DNA of 52,012 nt from an uncultured Pseudomonadota bacterium (GCA_903858165.1 CAIOHZ010000288.1:1-52012); one strand, 5' to 3'. Shown: positions 40,334 to 49,226, counted from the stretch's first letter. The notes: generated by a model not told the origin, from the letters alone. Numbers and translations are program-made.

Positions 40334-41520
40334 GCCGGCTGTGGGACAAGGGTGCGCCGCTAGACGGCCGGGTGCTGGCCTACACCGCCGGTGAAGATCA
40401 CGCACTCGACGATCGCTTGGTGGCTTATGACGTGCGCGCTTCTATCGCCCACGCCGAAGGTCTGCATAGGGTTGGCCTCTTGTCCCGCACCGATCTGGAC
40501 ACGCTCACTGCCGCATTGAATGCCACTGCCGCCGCGCATGCCGCGGGCGAGTGGCGCGTACAACTGGAACAAGAAGACGGCCAGACGGCGCTCGAAGCGC
40601 AGTTAGTAGCGCGCGCTGGTGAAGCTGGCGGCCGCATTCATCTGGGGCGTTCGCGAAACGACCAAGTGCTCGCAGCGCTGCGGCTTTATTTACGGGACGC
40701 CGTAGGCCAAGTGGCCGCAGGCGCGGAGCAAGTGGCGCAGGCGCTGGAGCGTCTTGCTGCCCGCCACCCGGACTTGGCACTGCCCGGCTACACGCACCTG
40801 CAGCAGGCCATGCCGAGCAGCGTAGCTTTGTGGGCTGGTGGCTTCGCTTCCGAAGTGCGTGACGACGCCACTGGTGTGCAAACCGTGCTACGCCGCTTAG
40901 GGAAAAGCCCGCTCGGCAGCGCCGCCGGTTACGGCACGCCGGCGCTACCGCTGGACCGTGAAGCCACCGCACACCGCTTGGGCTTCACTGAGGCGCATAG
41001 CCCGGTCACTGCCGTGCAGATTTCGCGCGGCAAGGCAGAGGCCCAACTACTGTTCGAGATTGCGCTGCTCATGACAGACCTAGGGCGCCTCTCGGCAGAC
41101 CTCATGCTGTACTACACGCAAGAGTTCGCGTTCGTGAAGTTGCCCGATGCGTTCACTACCGGCAGCTCCATCATGCCGCAGAAGCGCAACCCGGACGTAT
41201 TCGAACTCATTCGTGGCCGCACTGCCACCGCACAGGCCTGCCTGCATGAAGCGCTTGGCATCATCGCCAAACTCACCAGTGGCTATCACCGCGACCTGCA
41301 GCTGCTGAAGGTGCCGGTATTCCGCGGCATCGACCTGGCCATCGCCACCACGGATCTGCTCCCGGTGGCTTTAGATGGCGTGATGTTCGTTCCCGAGAAC
41401 ATTCATCTCGACCCTGCCATTCACGCCGCAGAACAGGCCAACCGCCTGGTCATCGAGGAAGGCATCCCCTTCCGCGAAGCCTACCGCCGCGTGGGCGCAC
41501 AGCTCTTCGGTAAAAAATGA
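40330..41520 (+). CDS. argH: Argininosuccinate lyase
   Basis: 396-residue fumarase/aspartase superfamily lyase that splits argininosuccinate to arginine and fumarate. HLGRSRNDQV and the signature GSSIMPQKRNPD are clear, as is LPGYTHLQQAMP. It is shorter than E. coli ArgH (457): it stops soon after FREAYRRVGAQLF, so the C-terminal helical lid is missing or reduced. It starts with GTG in GTGA overlapping the argB stop, so the last genes are translationally coupled. It is the last gene of the cluster. Confidence 0.93.
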   Translation: MSRLWDKGAPLDGRVLAYTAGEDHALDDRLVAYDVRASIAHAEGLHRVGLLSRTDLDTLTAALNATAAAHAAGEWRVQLEQEDGQTALEAQLVARAGEAGGRIHLGRSRNDQVLAALRLYLRDAVGQVAAGAEQVAQALERLAARHPDLALPGYTHLQQAMPSSVALWAGGFASEVRDDATGVQTVLRRLGKSPLGSAAGYGTPALPLDREATAHRLGFTEAHSPVTAVQISRGKAEAQLLFEIALLMTDLGRLSADLMLYYTQEFAFVKLPDAFTTGSSIMPQKRNPDVFELIRGRTATAQACLHEALGIIAKLTSGYHRDLQLLKVPVFRGIDLAIATTDLLPVALDGVMFVPENIHLDPAIHAAEQANRLVIEEGIPFREAYRRVGAQLFGKK

Positions 41521-41565
41521 CCTGACCCAGCGCGCAACCGCGCGCGCCGTTCAGCGGGCGGGTAA

Positions 41566-43278
41566 TTAAAACGCCTCGACGCCGAAAGCCGCCACGGCAT
41601 CGCCACCGGCCAACACCACTTCTAGGTGCGCGTAGGCCTGCGGCAACAAGTGCGAGGCGTGGAACGCCGCCAGCTCTTCGTCGTGCGGTAGCGCCAACGG
41701 GTCGTTGGCGTTGCGCACCAAGGCATACAAACCCACCAAGTGGCCGGTAGCCATGAGGAAGTCGTGGGCCACAGCGCCAGCGAAAGCGGCGTGCCCGCCA
41801 CCGGCGAGGACCGCCGGCAGCACTTCCCGCAGACGTGCCACGAAACGCTGCAGCGCGGCTTGCGCCACCCCAGCCTTGTCGCCGCGGAAAGCGGCGATTT
41901 CGTTCATCAGTGCGGTATAGCCGGCACCACCATCACGCGTAGTCTTGCGACCAATAAGGTCGGCGGCCTGAATACCATTGGTGCCTTCATAGATGGGGAT
42001 GATGCGCGAGTCGCGGTAGTACTGCGCCACACCCGTCTCTTCTACGAAGCCCATGCCGCCCCACACCTGAATGGCGTGCGAGGTCACTTTGAGGGCACTT
42101 TCCGAAGGGAACGACTTCACGATGGGGGTGAGCAAGTCGCCACGCACACGCGCGGCCTCGCGCTCCACCGGGTCGTCGCTGTGACTGGAGATATCGATAG
42201 CAGCGCTCGCCATCATGGCAATGCCACGCGAAGCAGAAGTGAGCGCACGCATTTCCAGCAGCATGCGACGCACGTCGGCGTGTTCAATGATGCGGGCCTT
42301 GCCGCCTTCCGTGTTACGGCCCTGCACACGTTCCTTGGCATAGCCGAGCGCGTGCTGGTAGGCACGCTCCATCAAGCCCACACCCTGCAAGCCGACGCCG
42401 AGACGCATCACGTTCATCATGGTGAACATGTTGTTGATGCCCTGGTTCAGGTTACCCACAAGCCAACCGCAGGCACCCCCGTTGTCGCCGAAAGCCATGA
42501 CGCAAGTCGGGCTGGCCTTGATGCCCAGCTTGTGTTCCACCGACACGCAGTGCACGTCATTGGTCTTGCCGTCGAGGTAGCGCGGCACTAGGAACAAAGA
42601 CAGGCCCTTGGTCCCGGCGGGGCTGCCGACGGCCCGCGCCAGCACGAGATGGACGGTGTTCTCCGCCATGTCGTGTTCGCCCCAAGTAATCCAGATCTTG
42701 CGACCGAACAGCTTCCACCTGTCGCCGTCGGGCTCGGCACGCGTGGCGATGGCGCCGAGGTCCGAACCGGCCTGCGGCTCGGACAAACACATGGTGCCGC
42801 TGTATTGGCCACTGACCATGGGCGGCAACCAGCGCGCCTTCAGTTCCTCGCTGCCATGCGCTTCAAGCGCCATGACGCCACCCACGCTCAGCTCCGAACA
42901 CAGACCGAACGCCATGTTGCTAGCCGGCCATTGTTCGCCCACTGCCGTACCCACCACATGCGGCAGCCCTTGGCCACCAAAGGCCTCCGGGGCTGCCAAA
43001 GCGGGCCAGCCACCGGCCACGAACTGGGCATAGGCTTCCTTGAAGCCCTTGGCAGAAATGACGCCTTCCGGCGTGACGCGGCTGCCTTCCAGGTCACCGC
43101 TGCGGTTGATGGGCTCGAGCACATTGGTGGCCAAGCGCCCTGCTTCCTCGAGGACCGCGACCACTTCTTCGCGACCGATGCCCAGTTCGGCGTAGCCCGG
43201 CAGAGCCAAAACACGGTCCAGTTGGCCGTTGGCGGACAAAGTGCGGAGCAGATCGGCGACCGGAGCGACGTAAGGCAT
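41566..43278 (-). CDS. Acyl-CoA dehydrogenase (large, DmdC-like)
   Basis: 570-residue acyl-CoA dehydrogenase with the extra C-terminal domain of the long form (about 600 residues). Motifs: CLSEPQAGSDLGAI (FAD/substrate), WITWGEHDMAEN, and the catalytic Glu in YEGTNGIQAADLIGRK. The first 40 residues (PVADLLRTLSANGQLDRVL) are the N-terminal cap. Members act on medium to long or methylated acyl-CoAs, and one group (DmdC) on 3-methylmercaptopropionyl-CoA. Substrate here is unknown. It converges with argH and is divergent from a thioesterase gene, with about 250 bases between them. Confidence 0.88.
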   Translation of the reverse strand: MPYVAPVADLLRTLSANGQLDRVLALPGYAELGIGREEVVAVLEEAGRLATNVLEPINRSGDLEGSRVTPEGVISAKGFKEAYAQFVAGGWPALAAPEAFGGQGLPHVVGTAVGEQWPASNMAFGLCSELSVGGVMALEAHGSEELKARWLPPMVSGQYSGTMCLSEPQAGSDLGAIATRAEPDGDRWKLFGRKIWITWGEHDMAENTVHLVLARAVGSPAGTKGLSLFLVPRYLDGKTNDVHCVSVEHKLGIKASPTCVMAFGDNGGACGWLVGNLNQGINNMFTMMNVMRLGVGLQGVGLMERAYQHALGYAKERVQGRNTEGGKARIIEHADVRRMLLEMRALTSASRGIAMMASAAIDISSHSDDPVEREAARVRGDLLTPIVKSFPSESALKVTSHAIQVWGGMGFVEETGVAQYYRDSRIIPIYEGTNGIQAADLIGRKTTRDGGAGYTALMNEIAAFRGDKAGVAQAALQRFVARLREVLPAVLAGGGHAAFAGAVAHDFLMATGHLVGLYALVRNANDPLALPHDEELAAFHASHLLPQAYAHLEVVLAGGDAVAAFGVEAF

Positions 43279-43527
43279 GGGAAATGAACCATCGAGAGGG
43301 GAAGTTTTTGCAGTCTAGTACGCGCAACCTCCCTCAACCCGGAGTGAATTAAACTCGTGGGTAACATAGTCGGACAATAAGTAATCTACCTCCGCCAGCG
43401 CACCCCGACGCCCTACTCGCGGTACGCCGTAGGGCATGCCATCCTGCCCTCCTTGCCAGAACGACTGGCCATCCCCCCTTGCCAACAACCCAAGGCTTTC
43501 ATGCCTTGGCCTGCACGGACTGACCCC

Positions 43528-43995
43528 ATGCCCCTGTGGAAACGCGAATTCACCGTTGACTCCATCAACCACTTCCTCACGCAGGAGCCGGTTCGCGCCC
43601 TGAGCGCCCATCTCGGCATGCGCGCGGAAGCTTTCGGTGACGACTTCCTCACCTTCACCATGCCCGTGGATGCGCGTACCCACCAGCCCATGGGGCTGCT
43701 ACACGGTGGCGCTTCCGTGGCACTGGCCGAAACCGTTGGCAGCGTGGCTGCCAACCTCAGCCTGGCGCTCGACCAGTCCGCTCTCGGCCAGGAAATCAAC
43801 GCCAACCATTTGAAGGGCGTGCGCAGTGGTCTCGTCCACGGTACCGCGCGCCCGTTCCATATCGGCGGCCGCTCCCAGGTATGGAACATCGAGATCCGCG
43901 ATGACGCCGGTACGCTCGTCTGCATCTCGCGCTTGACCATGGCGGTGATGCCACGCCCCGTCGACGGCCCCACCTTCACCTACACCCCCGCTTGA
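43528..43995 (+). CDS. Hotdog-fold thioesterase, YdiI/MenI-like
   Basis: 155-residue thioesterase matching E. coli YdiI (1,4-dihydroxy-2-naphthoyl-CoA hydrolase) along its length: PLWKREFTVDSIN, FTMPVDARTHQPMGLLHGGA and LAETVGSVAA with the catalytic Glu, EINANHLKGVRSG and VWNIEIRDDAG. Since no other menaquinone gene is present, it may be a general acyl-CoA thioesterase. I chose ATG 43528; the frame is open from 43453. It ends 11 bases before the lptM ATG. Confidence 0.85.
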   Translation: MPLWKREFTVDSINHFLTQEPVRALSAHLGMRAEAFGDDFLTFTMPVDARTHQPMGLLHGGASVALAETVGSVAANLSLALDQSALGQEINANHLKGVRSGLVHGTARPFHIGGRSQVWNIEIRDDAGTLVCISRLTMAVMPRPVDGPTFTYTPA

Positions 43996-44006
43996 AAAGG
44001 CCAGCC

Positions 44007-44240
44007 ATGAAACTTCCTGTAGCACGCGTGCTCGCCCTGCCCGTCTTCGTCGCCGGATTGCTGCTGGCAGCCTGCGGCCAGAAAGGCGCCTTGACCCTGC
44101 CGGATAGCGGTGGGGCAACACCCATCGTCATCCGTGAGGCGCAACCACCCGCAGCGCAGACGACGACGATACCCGCACCGGCGGCAACGCCGGCTGCAGC
44201 ATCGTCTGCAGTAACGGCCAACCCGCCGCCGCAGCGCTGA
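44007..44240 (+). CDS. lptM: LptM-like lipoprotein (YifL)
   Basis: 77-residue lipoprotein. The signal ends in LLLAAC (Cys23), followed directly by GQKGALTLPD, like the short CGxKGPLYxP start of LptM/YifL. LptM helps LptD fold and oxidise at the outer membrane by mimicking LPS. The rest is Pro/Ala/Thr-rich and probably disordered. I chose ATG 44007, with an AAAAGG 6 bases before; the frame has a TTG at 43992. polA starts 5 bases after its stop. Confidence 0.8.
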   Translation: MKLPVARVLALPVFVAGLLLAACGQKGALTLPDSGGATPIVIREAQPPAAQTTTIPAPAATPAAASSAVTANPPPQR

Positions 44241-44245
44241 ACTTC

Positions 44246-47080
44246 ATGGAATCCAGCAAGCCCGGCAGCGACCAAACGCTGTATCTCGTCGACGGTTCGT
44301 CGTATCTATACCGCGCCTTCCACGCGCTGCCGCCGCTATCGAATTCGCGCGGCGAGCCTACCGGCGCCGTCTATGGCGTGCTGAACATGCTGCTCAAGTT
44401 CTTGAAGGACGAGCACCCCGCACGTATCGCCGTGGTGTTCGATGCCTCCGGCCCCACCTTCCGCGATGCCTTGTTCGAACAGTACAAAGCCCACCGGCCG
44501 CCCATGCCTGATGAACTCCGTGCACAGGTAGAACCGCTGCTCGAAGCGGTACAGGGACTGGGATTACCTTTGCTGCGCATCAGTGGCGTGGAAGCGGACG
44601 ATGTCATCGGCACGCTTACTCGCACTGCTCGTGCGCAGGGGCTGCAGGTACGCGTGTCCACCGGCGACAAGGACATGGCGCAGCTCGTCGACGACGGCGT
44701 CACGCTCATCAACACCATGAGCGGCAGTGTCATGGACCGCGCAGGCGTGAAAGCGAAATTCGATGTCTGGCCCGAGCAAGTCATCGACTACTTGGCCTTG
44801 GTAGGCGACTCCGCGGATAACATTCCAGGCATACCTAAGGTAGGCCCAAAAACTGCAGCAAAGTGGCTAGGCCAGTACGGCACGCTGGATGAACTGCTCA
44901 CCAAAGCCGAAGAAGTCCCCGGCAAGGTAGGCGAGAGCCTGCGCGAACACCAAGGCATCCTGCCGCTATCGCGCGAACTGGCCACCATTCGTTGCGATGT
45001 GGAACTGGGCGTCGCTTTCGATAGCCTGCGCTTGGGTGAGCCCAACCGCGAAACGCTTCATGCGCTTTTCCAACGGATGGAGCTCCGTTCGCTGGCACGG
45101 CAGTACGCACCAGCGGCCCCGGCAGTGGAAACCGACTTGTTGGGGGCTCCCGCCGCAGTCGCGAGCAAGCTCGCCTCCACAGTCGATGGTATTTCCACAG
45201 CAGCTGGCACGTCAGTAGCCGATGCTGTTGTGGGCGCGAGCATGCTCACGCCTCCTCCCCCCGCGCCACGACACTACGAACTCGTGCTCACCATAGAAGT
45301 ATTTAGCAAGTGGTTGGAGCGCCTGCAGGCCACACCACTGTTCGCCTTCGATACCGAAACCACCAGCCTCGACTATATGCGCGCCCAAATCGTCGGCGTG
45401 TCGTTCGCAGTAGCACCCGGTGAAGCCGCTTATGTGCCGGTAGCACACTCGGGCCCGGGCACCCCGGACCAACTCTCTCGCGACTATGTGCTCGGCGCAC
45501 TCAAGCCACTGCTGGAAGACCCGGCACGGCCCAAGGTGATGCAGCACGGCAAGTACGACCTGCATGTGCTGCAGAACCACGGCATTGCGTTGGCGGGCAT
45601 CGCCTGGGACACCATGCTGGAAAGCTATGTGCTCGACAGTACGGCGACGCGCCACGACATGGACTCGCTGGCCCGCAAATATCTCGGTATCGAAACCATT
45701 ACCTTCGAGCAGGTAGCGGGCAAGGGCGCGAAGCAAATTACCTTCGACCAAGTGCCACTCGAGACCGCCGGTGAATATGCGGCCGAAGACTCGGACGTCA
45801 CTTTCCAATTGCACCAAACGCTGTGGCCACGCCTTGAAGCTATTCCCGGCCTCGCTGCGGTCTACACGACGCTGGAGCAGCCACTACAGCCGGTACTGCA
45901 GCGGATGGAACGCCGTGGCGTGCTCGTCGATACCGCCTTGCTGGCCATCCAGAGCGGCGAAATCGGCAAGCGCATGCTGGAACTGGAAGCCGAAGCGCAC
46001 ATAGCGGCAGGGCAGCCGTTCAATCTCGAAAGCCCCAAACAGCTACAGCATATTCTGTTTGAAAAGCTAGGCATTCCGCCGCTGCGCAAAACACCGACCG
46101 GACAGCCTTCCACCGCAGAAGATGTGCTGGAAGAGCTGGCAGCGGACTACCCGCTGCCCAAGCTCATCATCGAACATCGTGGCCTCGCGAAACTGCGCGG
46201 CACCTACACTGAAAAGTTGCCCTTGCAGGTGAACCCCAATACCGGGCGCATTCATACCAGCTACCACCAAGCCGTGGCCGCTACCGGGCGCTTGAGCTCA
46301 TCAGACCCGAACCTGCAGAACATTCCCATCCGTACGCCAGAAGGCCGGCGCATCCGTCAGGCATTCATCGCTCCGCCCGGTCAAGTGCTGATGGCGGCGG
46401 ACTATTCGCAGATTGAACTGCGCATCATGGCCCACCTCTCGGGCGATGAAGGCTTGCTGGCTGCATTCGCGACGGACCGAGACGTGCACCAAGCTACGGC
46501 GGCCGAAGTGTTCGGCGTGGCTCCGGAAGCCGTGACCACCGACCAGCGACGCGCCGCGAAGGCCATCAATTTCGGTCTCATCTACGGCATGAGTGCATTC
46601 GGCTTGGCGAAGCAACTGGGCGTCGACCGCGGCGCCGCACAACAGTACGTGGACCTGTACTTCGCCCGCTACCCCGGCGTGAAGCGCTACATGGACGAGA
46701 CCCGCAAGGCCGCACGCGAGCAAGGCTATGTGTCCACCGTGTTCGGGCGGCGACTGCACTTGCCAGATATCAACGCACGTAACAAGCAACTGCAGCAGTA
46801 TGCCGAACGCAGCGCCATCAATGCCCCTATGCAGGGCACTGCAGCAGATATCATCAAGCGCGCCATGATCGACGTGGAAGACTGGCTACATGCACTAGGC
46901 GAAGCCGCGCCAGCCCGCCTCATCATGCAAGTGCATGACGAACTGGTGCTCGAAGTACGAGCCGATGCCGTGGAGGAAGTGCGCGCAGGCGTACGCCAAC
47001 ACATGTGCGCGGCTGCGGCGCTACGCGTGCCACTGAAGGTAGAAGTAGGCGTAGGCGCGAACTGGGACGAAGCGCACTAA
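44246..47080 (+). CDS. polA: DNA polymerase I
   Basis: 944-residue polymerase. Domains: 5'-3' exonuclease (residues about 1-290, with ISGVEADDVIGTL and GDSADNIPGIPKVGPKTA), a linker, an intact 3'-5' exonuclease (FDTETTSLD then HGKYDLHVLQ, TAATRHDMDSLA region), and the polymerase (about 540-944: NPNTGRIHTSYHQAVAATGRL, MAADYSQIELRIMAHLSGD, RRAAKAINFGLIYGMSAFG, MQVHDELVLEV). It is used in Okazaki fragment processing and repair. The linker between the two nuclease domains holds a REP-like sequence at residues about 305-313. The ATG has no clear Shine-Dalgarno and may depend on lptM translation. Confidence 0.97.
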   Translation: MESSKPGSDQTLYLVDGSSYLYRAFHALPPLSNSRGEPTGAVYGVLNMLLKFLKDEHPARIAVVFDASGPTFRDALFEQYKAHRPPMPDELRAQVEPLLEAVQGLGLPLLRISGVEADDVIGTLTRTARAQGLQVRVSTGDKDMAQLVDDGVTLINTMSGSVMDRAGVKAKFDVWPEQVIDYLALVGDSADNIPGIPKVGPKTAAKWLGQYGTLDELLTKAEEVPGKVGESLREHQGILPLSRELATIRCDVELGVAFDSLRLGEPNRETLHALFQRMELRSLARQYAPAAPAVETDLLGAPAAVASKLASTVDGISTAAGTSVADAVVGASMLTPPPPAPRHYELVLTIEVFSKWLERLQATPLFAFDTETTSLDYMRAQIVGVSFAVAPGEAAYVPVAHSGPGTPDQLSRDYVLGALKPLLEDPARPKVMQHGKYDLHVLQNHGIALAGIAWDTMLESYVLDSTATRHDMDSLARKYLGIETITFEQVAGKGAKQITFDQVPLETAGEYAAEDSDVTFQLHQTLWPRLEAIPGLAAVYTTLEQPLQPVLQRMERRGVLVDTALLAIQSGEIGKRMLELEAEAHIAAGQPFNLESPKQLQHILFEKLGIPPLRKTPTGQPSTAEDVLEELAADYPLPKLIIEHRGLAKLRGTYTEKLPLQVNPNTGRIHTSYHQAVAATGRLSSSDPNLQNIPIRTPEGRRIRQAFIAPPGQVLMAADYSQIELRIMAHLSGDEGLLAAFATDRDVHQATAAEVFGVAPEAVTTDQRRAAKAINFGLIYGMSAFGLAKQLGVDRGAAQQYVDLYFARYPGVKRYMDETRKAAREQGYVSTVFGRRLHLPDINARNKQLQQYAERSAINAPMQGTAADIIKRAMIDVEDWLHALGEAAPARLIMQVHDELVLEVRADAVEEVRAGVRQHMCAAAALRVPLKVEVGVGANWDEAH
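45158..45182. repeat. REP-like sequence inside polA
   Basis: On the minus strand this reads CTGTGGAGGCGAGCTTGCTC then GCGAC, the same core as the intergenic REP-like copies. In the coding strand it gives codons for VASKLAST in the linker between the nuclease domains of PolA. It keeps the frame open. Confidence 0.6.
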
Positions 47081-47129
47081 GCCGACGCCGCCCACTCCCG
47101 ACTCTTGCCGCTGCAAAGATTCCGCCCAT

Positions 47130-47161
47130 AAAAAAGCCCCCGAGCAATAAGGCTCGGGGGC
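47130..47161 (-). terminator. Rho-independent terminator of amtB
   Basis: GCCCCCGAGC (47136-47145) pairs with GCTCGGGGGC (47152-47161) around a 6-base loop. On the minus strand the stem is followed by six T's (complement of 47130-47135), so it ends transcripts coming from amtB. Confidence 0.92.
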
Positions 47162-47162
47162 A

Positions 47163-47189
47163 GGGGTCGGAGTCTCGCGACTCCACCCC
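47163..47189. terminator. Hairpin between polA and amtB
   Basis: GGAGTC (47169-47174) and GACTCC (47179-47184) with outer GGGG (47163-47166) and CCCC (47186-47189) give a stable stem. It lies between converging polA and amtB ends. No T tract follows on either strand, so it is a weak terminator or RNA-stabilising structure. Confidence 0.4.
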
Positions 47190-47207
47190 GAGGGGGGACG
47201 TTGTGGA

Positions 47208-48632
47208 TTAGCCGTAAGCGCGTTCACCGTGCTCGGCAGTATCCAGGCCTTCGCGCTCGGTCTCTTCCGAGGCGCGCAGACCGATAGTCAAGTCAATCAA
47301 TTTGAAGGCCACCAGGCTCACCAAGCCCGACCAAACCAGGGTAATGCCCACTGCCTTGGCCTGAATGATGACCTGCGCCGTCATGTCGTAGGGGGCCACT
47401 TCCATGGTCACCCAGTCATAGAAGCCAGCGCCACCGAGGGCCGGGTCGGCGAACACACCCGTGAGGAGGGCGCCGAGGATGCCGCCGACGCAGTGGACGC
47501 CAAACACGTCCAACGAGTCATCGTACTTCAGCAGGTGCTTCAACCACGTGACAGCCCAGAGACAGACGAGACCCGCCGCGGCACCAATGCCGAGCGCGCC
47601 CATGGGGCCTACCCAACCACAAGCCGGCGTGATGGCTACGAGGCCGGCCACCGCACCGGAGGCAGCGCCCAGCATGGTCGGCGTGCCACGCACGGCCCAC
47701 TCGATGAGCGTCCACGCCAGGGTGGCCATTGCAGTCGCCAGTACCGTGTTCAGGAACACCTGGCCGGCGAAGGCGTTCGACTCGAGGTTCGAGCCAACGT
47801 TGAAGCCGAACCAGCCCACCCACAGCAGCGAGGCGCCAATCATCACCAGCGGCAGGTTGTGCGGGGGCATGGCAGAAGTACCGTACCCCAAGCGCTTGCC
47901 CACCATCAGCGCGCCGATGAGACCAGCGATGCCCGCGTTGATATGCACCACCGTGCCACCGGCGAAGTCGAGTGCACCGAGCTGGAACAGGTAACCACCA
48001 TGCGACAGGGCCGTAGCAGCCGTGGTGGCATCCGTGTACGCATCCGGACCATCCCAGTACCACACCATGTGCGCTACCGGCAGGTAGGCGAAGGTGAACC
48101 ACAACAGGACGAACAGCAGAATGGCACCGAACTTCATGCGTTCCGCAAAGGCGCCGACGATGAGGCAAGGCGTGATGGCCGCGAAAGTGCCCTGGAACAC
48201 GACGTAGACATATTCCGGGATATACACGCCCTTCGAGAAGGTAGCGGACAGCGTCGTGCTGTCCACACCCTTCAGGAATAACTTGTCGAGACTCCCAAGA
48301 AATTCGTTGCCGGCAGTGAAGGCCAAGCTGTAGCCGTACACCACCCACAGCACAGTGCACAGGCAGAAGATGATAAACACCTGCATCAACACCGACAGCA
48401 CGTTCTTCGAGCGAACCATGCCGCCGTAGAACAGTGCGAGACCGGGAATGGTCATGAGGATGACGAGTAGCGTGGAAGTCATCATCCACGCGGTGTCACC
48501 CTTGTCGGGCGTCGGCGGTGCGCCGGCGAGCGCCAGCGGCGCAAAAGAGACGGCCAACAGGCCAAGCGCCGAGGCAATACGCCGCAAGGCGCTTCCCGAC
48601 GAAGTGGATTGGGCGAGAGTGGGCAATTTCAC
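47208..48632 (-). CDS. amtB: Ammonium transporter AmtB
   Basis: 474-residue ammonium channel. A signal peptide (ASALGLLAVSFAPLALA) precedes 11 transmembrane helices. Twin-His residues are in VVHINAGIAG and VFGVHCVGGILGAL; GGMVRSKNVLSVLMQ and WVGWFGFNVGSN are family marks. I chose GTG 48632 (MKLPTLAQS) because AAGGGG lies 7 bases before it on the minus strand; the frame opens at 48932 over non-conserved, in part antisense-like, residues. It is 67 bases after the P-II gene, the usual glnK-amtB operon, and has a terminator beyond its stop. Confidence 0.94.
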   Translation of the reverse strand: MKLPTLAQSTSSGSALRRIASALGLLAVSFAPLALAGAPPTPDKGDTAWMMTSTLLVILMTIPGLALFYGGMVRSKNVLSVLMQVFIIFCLCTVLWVVYGYSLAFTAGNEFLGSLDKLFLKGVDSTTLSATFSKGVYIPEYVYVVFQGTFAAITPCLIVGAFAERMKFGAILLFVLLWFTFAYLPVAHMVWYWDGPDAYTDATTAATALSHGGYLFQLGALDFAGGTVVHINAGIAGLIGALMVGKRLGYGTSAMPPHNLPLVMIGASLLWVGWFGFNVGSNLESNAFAGQVFLNTVLATAMATLAWTLIEWAVRGTPTMLGAASGAVAGLVAITPACGWVGPMGALGIGAAAGLVCLWAVTWLKHLLKYDDSLDVFGVHCVGGILGALLTGVFADPALGGAGFYDWVTMEVAPYDMTAQVIIQAKAVGITLVWSGLVSLVAFKLIDLTIGLRASEETEREGLDTAEHGERAYG

Positions 48633-48699
48633 GACAGTCCCCTTCTTCACAGACTTGAGAGCAGAAACGAAACAAAAACACAGGCAGGGCAAGCGCCGT

Positions 48700-49038
48700 T
48701 CATATGGCGTCCGGCCCCGTCTCGCCGGTGCGTACGCGCAACACTTGCGACAGCCCCAGCACGAAAATCTTTCCATCGCCGACCTTGCCGGTGCGTGCCA
48801 CGTTGGCGATGGCTTCCACCACCTGTTCGCACACACTGTCGTCGACTGCGAGTTCCACCTTGGTCTTCGGCAGGAAGTCCACCCGGTACTCGGCACCGCG
48901 GTAGAGCTCCTTGTGGCCACGCTGCCGGCCAAAGCCCTGCACTTCCGTGACGGTCACCCCTTGGATTCCTAGGTCCGTCACTGCTTGGCGCACTTCGTCC
49001 AGCTTGTAGGGTTTGATGATCGCGGTGATGAGTTTCAC
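48700..49038 (-). CDS. glnK: Nitrogen regulatory protein P-II (GlnK/GlnB)
   Basis: 112-residue P-II signal protein, exactly the family length with this start. The T-loop has the uridylylated Tyr51 in YRGAEYRVDFLP, and the C-terminal GDGKIFVLGLSQVLRVRTGE is typical. It senses ATP/ADP and 2-oxoglutarate and, unmodified, plugs AmtB. Position 54 is Asp as in GlnB (E. coli GlnK has Asn), though the gene lies beside amtB as glnK does. I chose GTG 49038: AAGGAGG (49048-49054) is 9 bases before it, while an ATG at 49047 touches the Shine-Dalgarno and is too close. A sigma-54 promoter lies about 118 bases upstream. Confidence 0.92.
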   Translation of the reverse strand: MKLITAIIKPYKLDEVRQAVTDLGIQGVTVTEVQGFGRQRGHKELYRGAEYRVDFLPKTKVELAVDDSVCEQVVEAIANVARTGKVGDGKIFVLGLSQVLRVRTGETGPDAI

Positions 49039-49155
49039 TACGTTCATCCTCCTTATGCGTGGTTCCAGTGGCCGGGCAGTGCCTTTTCCCACAAACACAC
49101 CACGAAACGGCTGACCGCATTCATGGCAACGTCGGTAGTCTCACGCTGAGTGAAT

Positions 49156-49171
49156 TGCAGTTTCCGTGCCA
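49156..49171 (-). promoter_or_regulatory. Sigma-54 promoter of glnK-amtB
   Basis: On the minus strand TGGCACG-GAAA-CTGCA matches the sigma-54 consensus TGGCACG-N4-TTGCA at every fixed position but one. The transcript would start near 49145, about 105 bases before the glnK GTG. This is the expected nitrogen-controlled promoter. Confidence 0.85.
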
Positions 49172-49202
49172 CTAGCGCCCGGCCGGCCCGCAAGCAGCAC
49201 TT

Positions 49203-49226
49203 TGACAGGCATCCACCCTCCTGTCA
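49203..49226. repeat. Inverted repeat upstream of the sigma-54 promoter
   Basis: TGACAGG (49203-49209) and CCTGTCA (49220-49226) are perfect 7-base arms around 10 bases. The centre is about 70 bases upstream of the predicted glnK start. It is not an NtrC consensus. It might be an activator site or an RNA hairpin. Confidence 0.45.

Noticed and set aside
33359-41520. Arginine cluster as a recent foreign island
   Set aside because: Base composition and codon use look like the flanking genes and there are no mobile-element marks or attachment repeats, so recent transfer is not supported, although an old exchange remains possible.
41530-41545. GC hairpin (CGCGC-AACC-GCGCG) between argH and the acyl-CoA dehydrogenase
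   Set aside because: The arms are short and alternate CG, which is common by chance here, and no T tract follows on either strand.
47229-48281. 350-codon plus-strand frame opposite amtB
   Set aside because: Antisense to transmembrane-helix codons of AmtB; its composition (rich in His, Arg, Gln, Asp) is what complemented hydrophobic codons give.
48633-48932. N-terminal extension of AmtB to 48932
   Set aside because: The extra 100 residues overlap the P-II gene in another frame and look non-coding; GTG 48632 has a good Shine-Dalgarno and gives a normal signal peptide.
49039-49098. Longer P-II start (ATG 49098 or 49047)
   Set aside because: ATG 49047 touches the Shine-Dalgarno; GTG 49038 has correct spacing and gives exactly 112 residues with Tyr51 in register.
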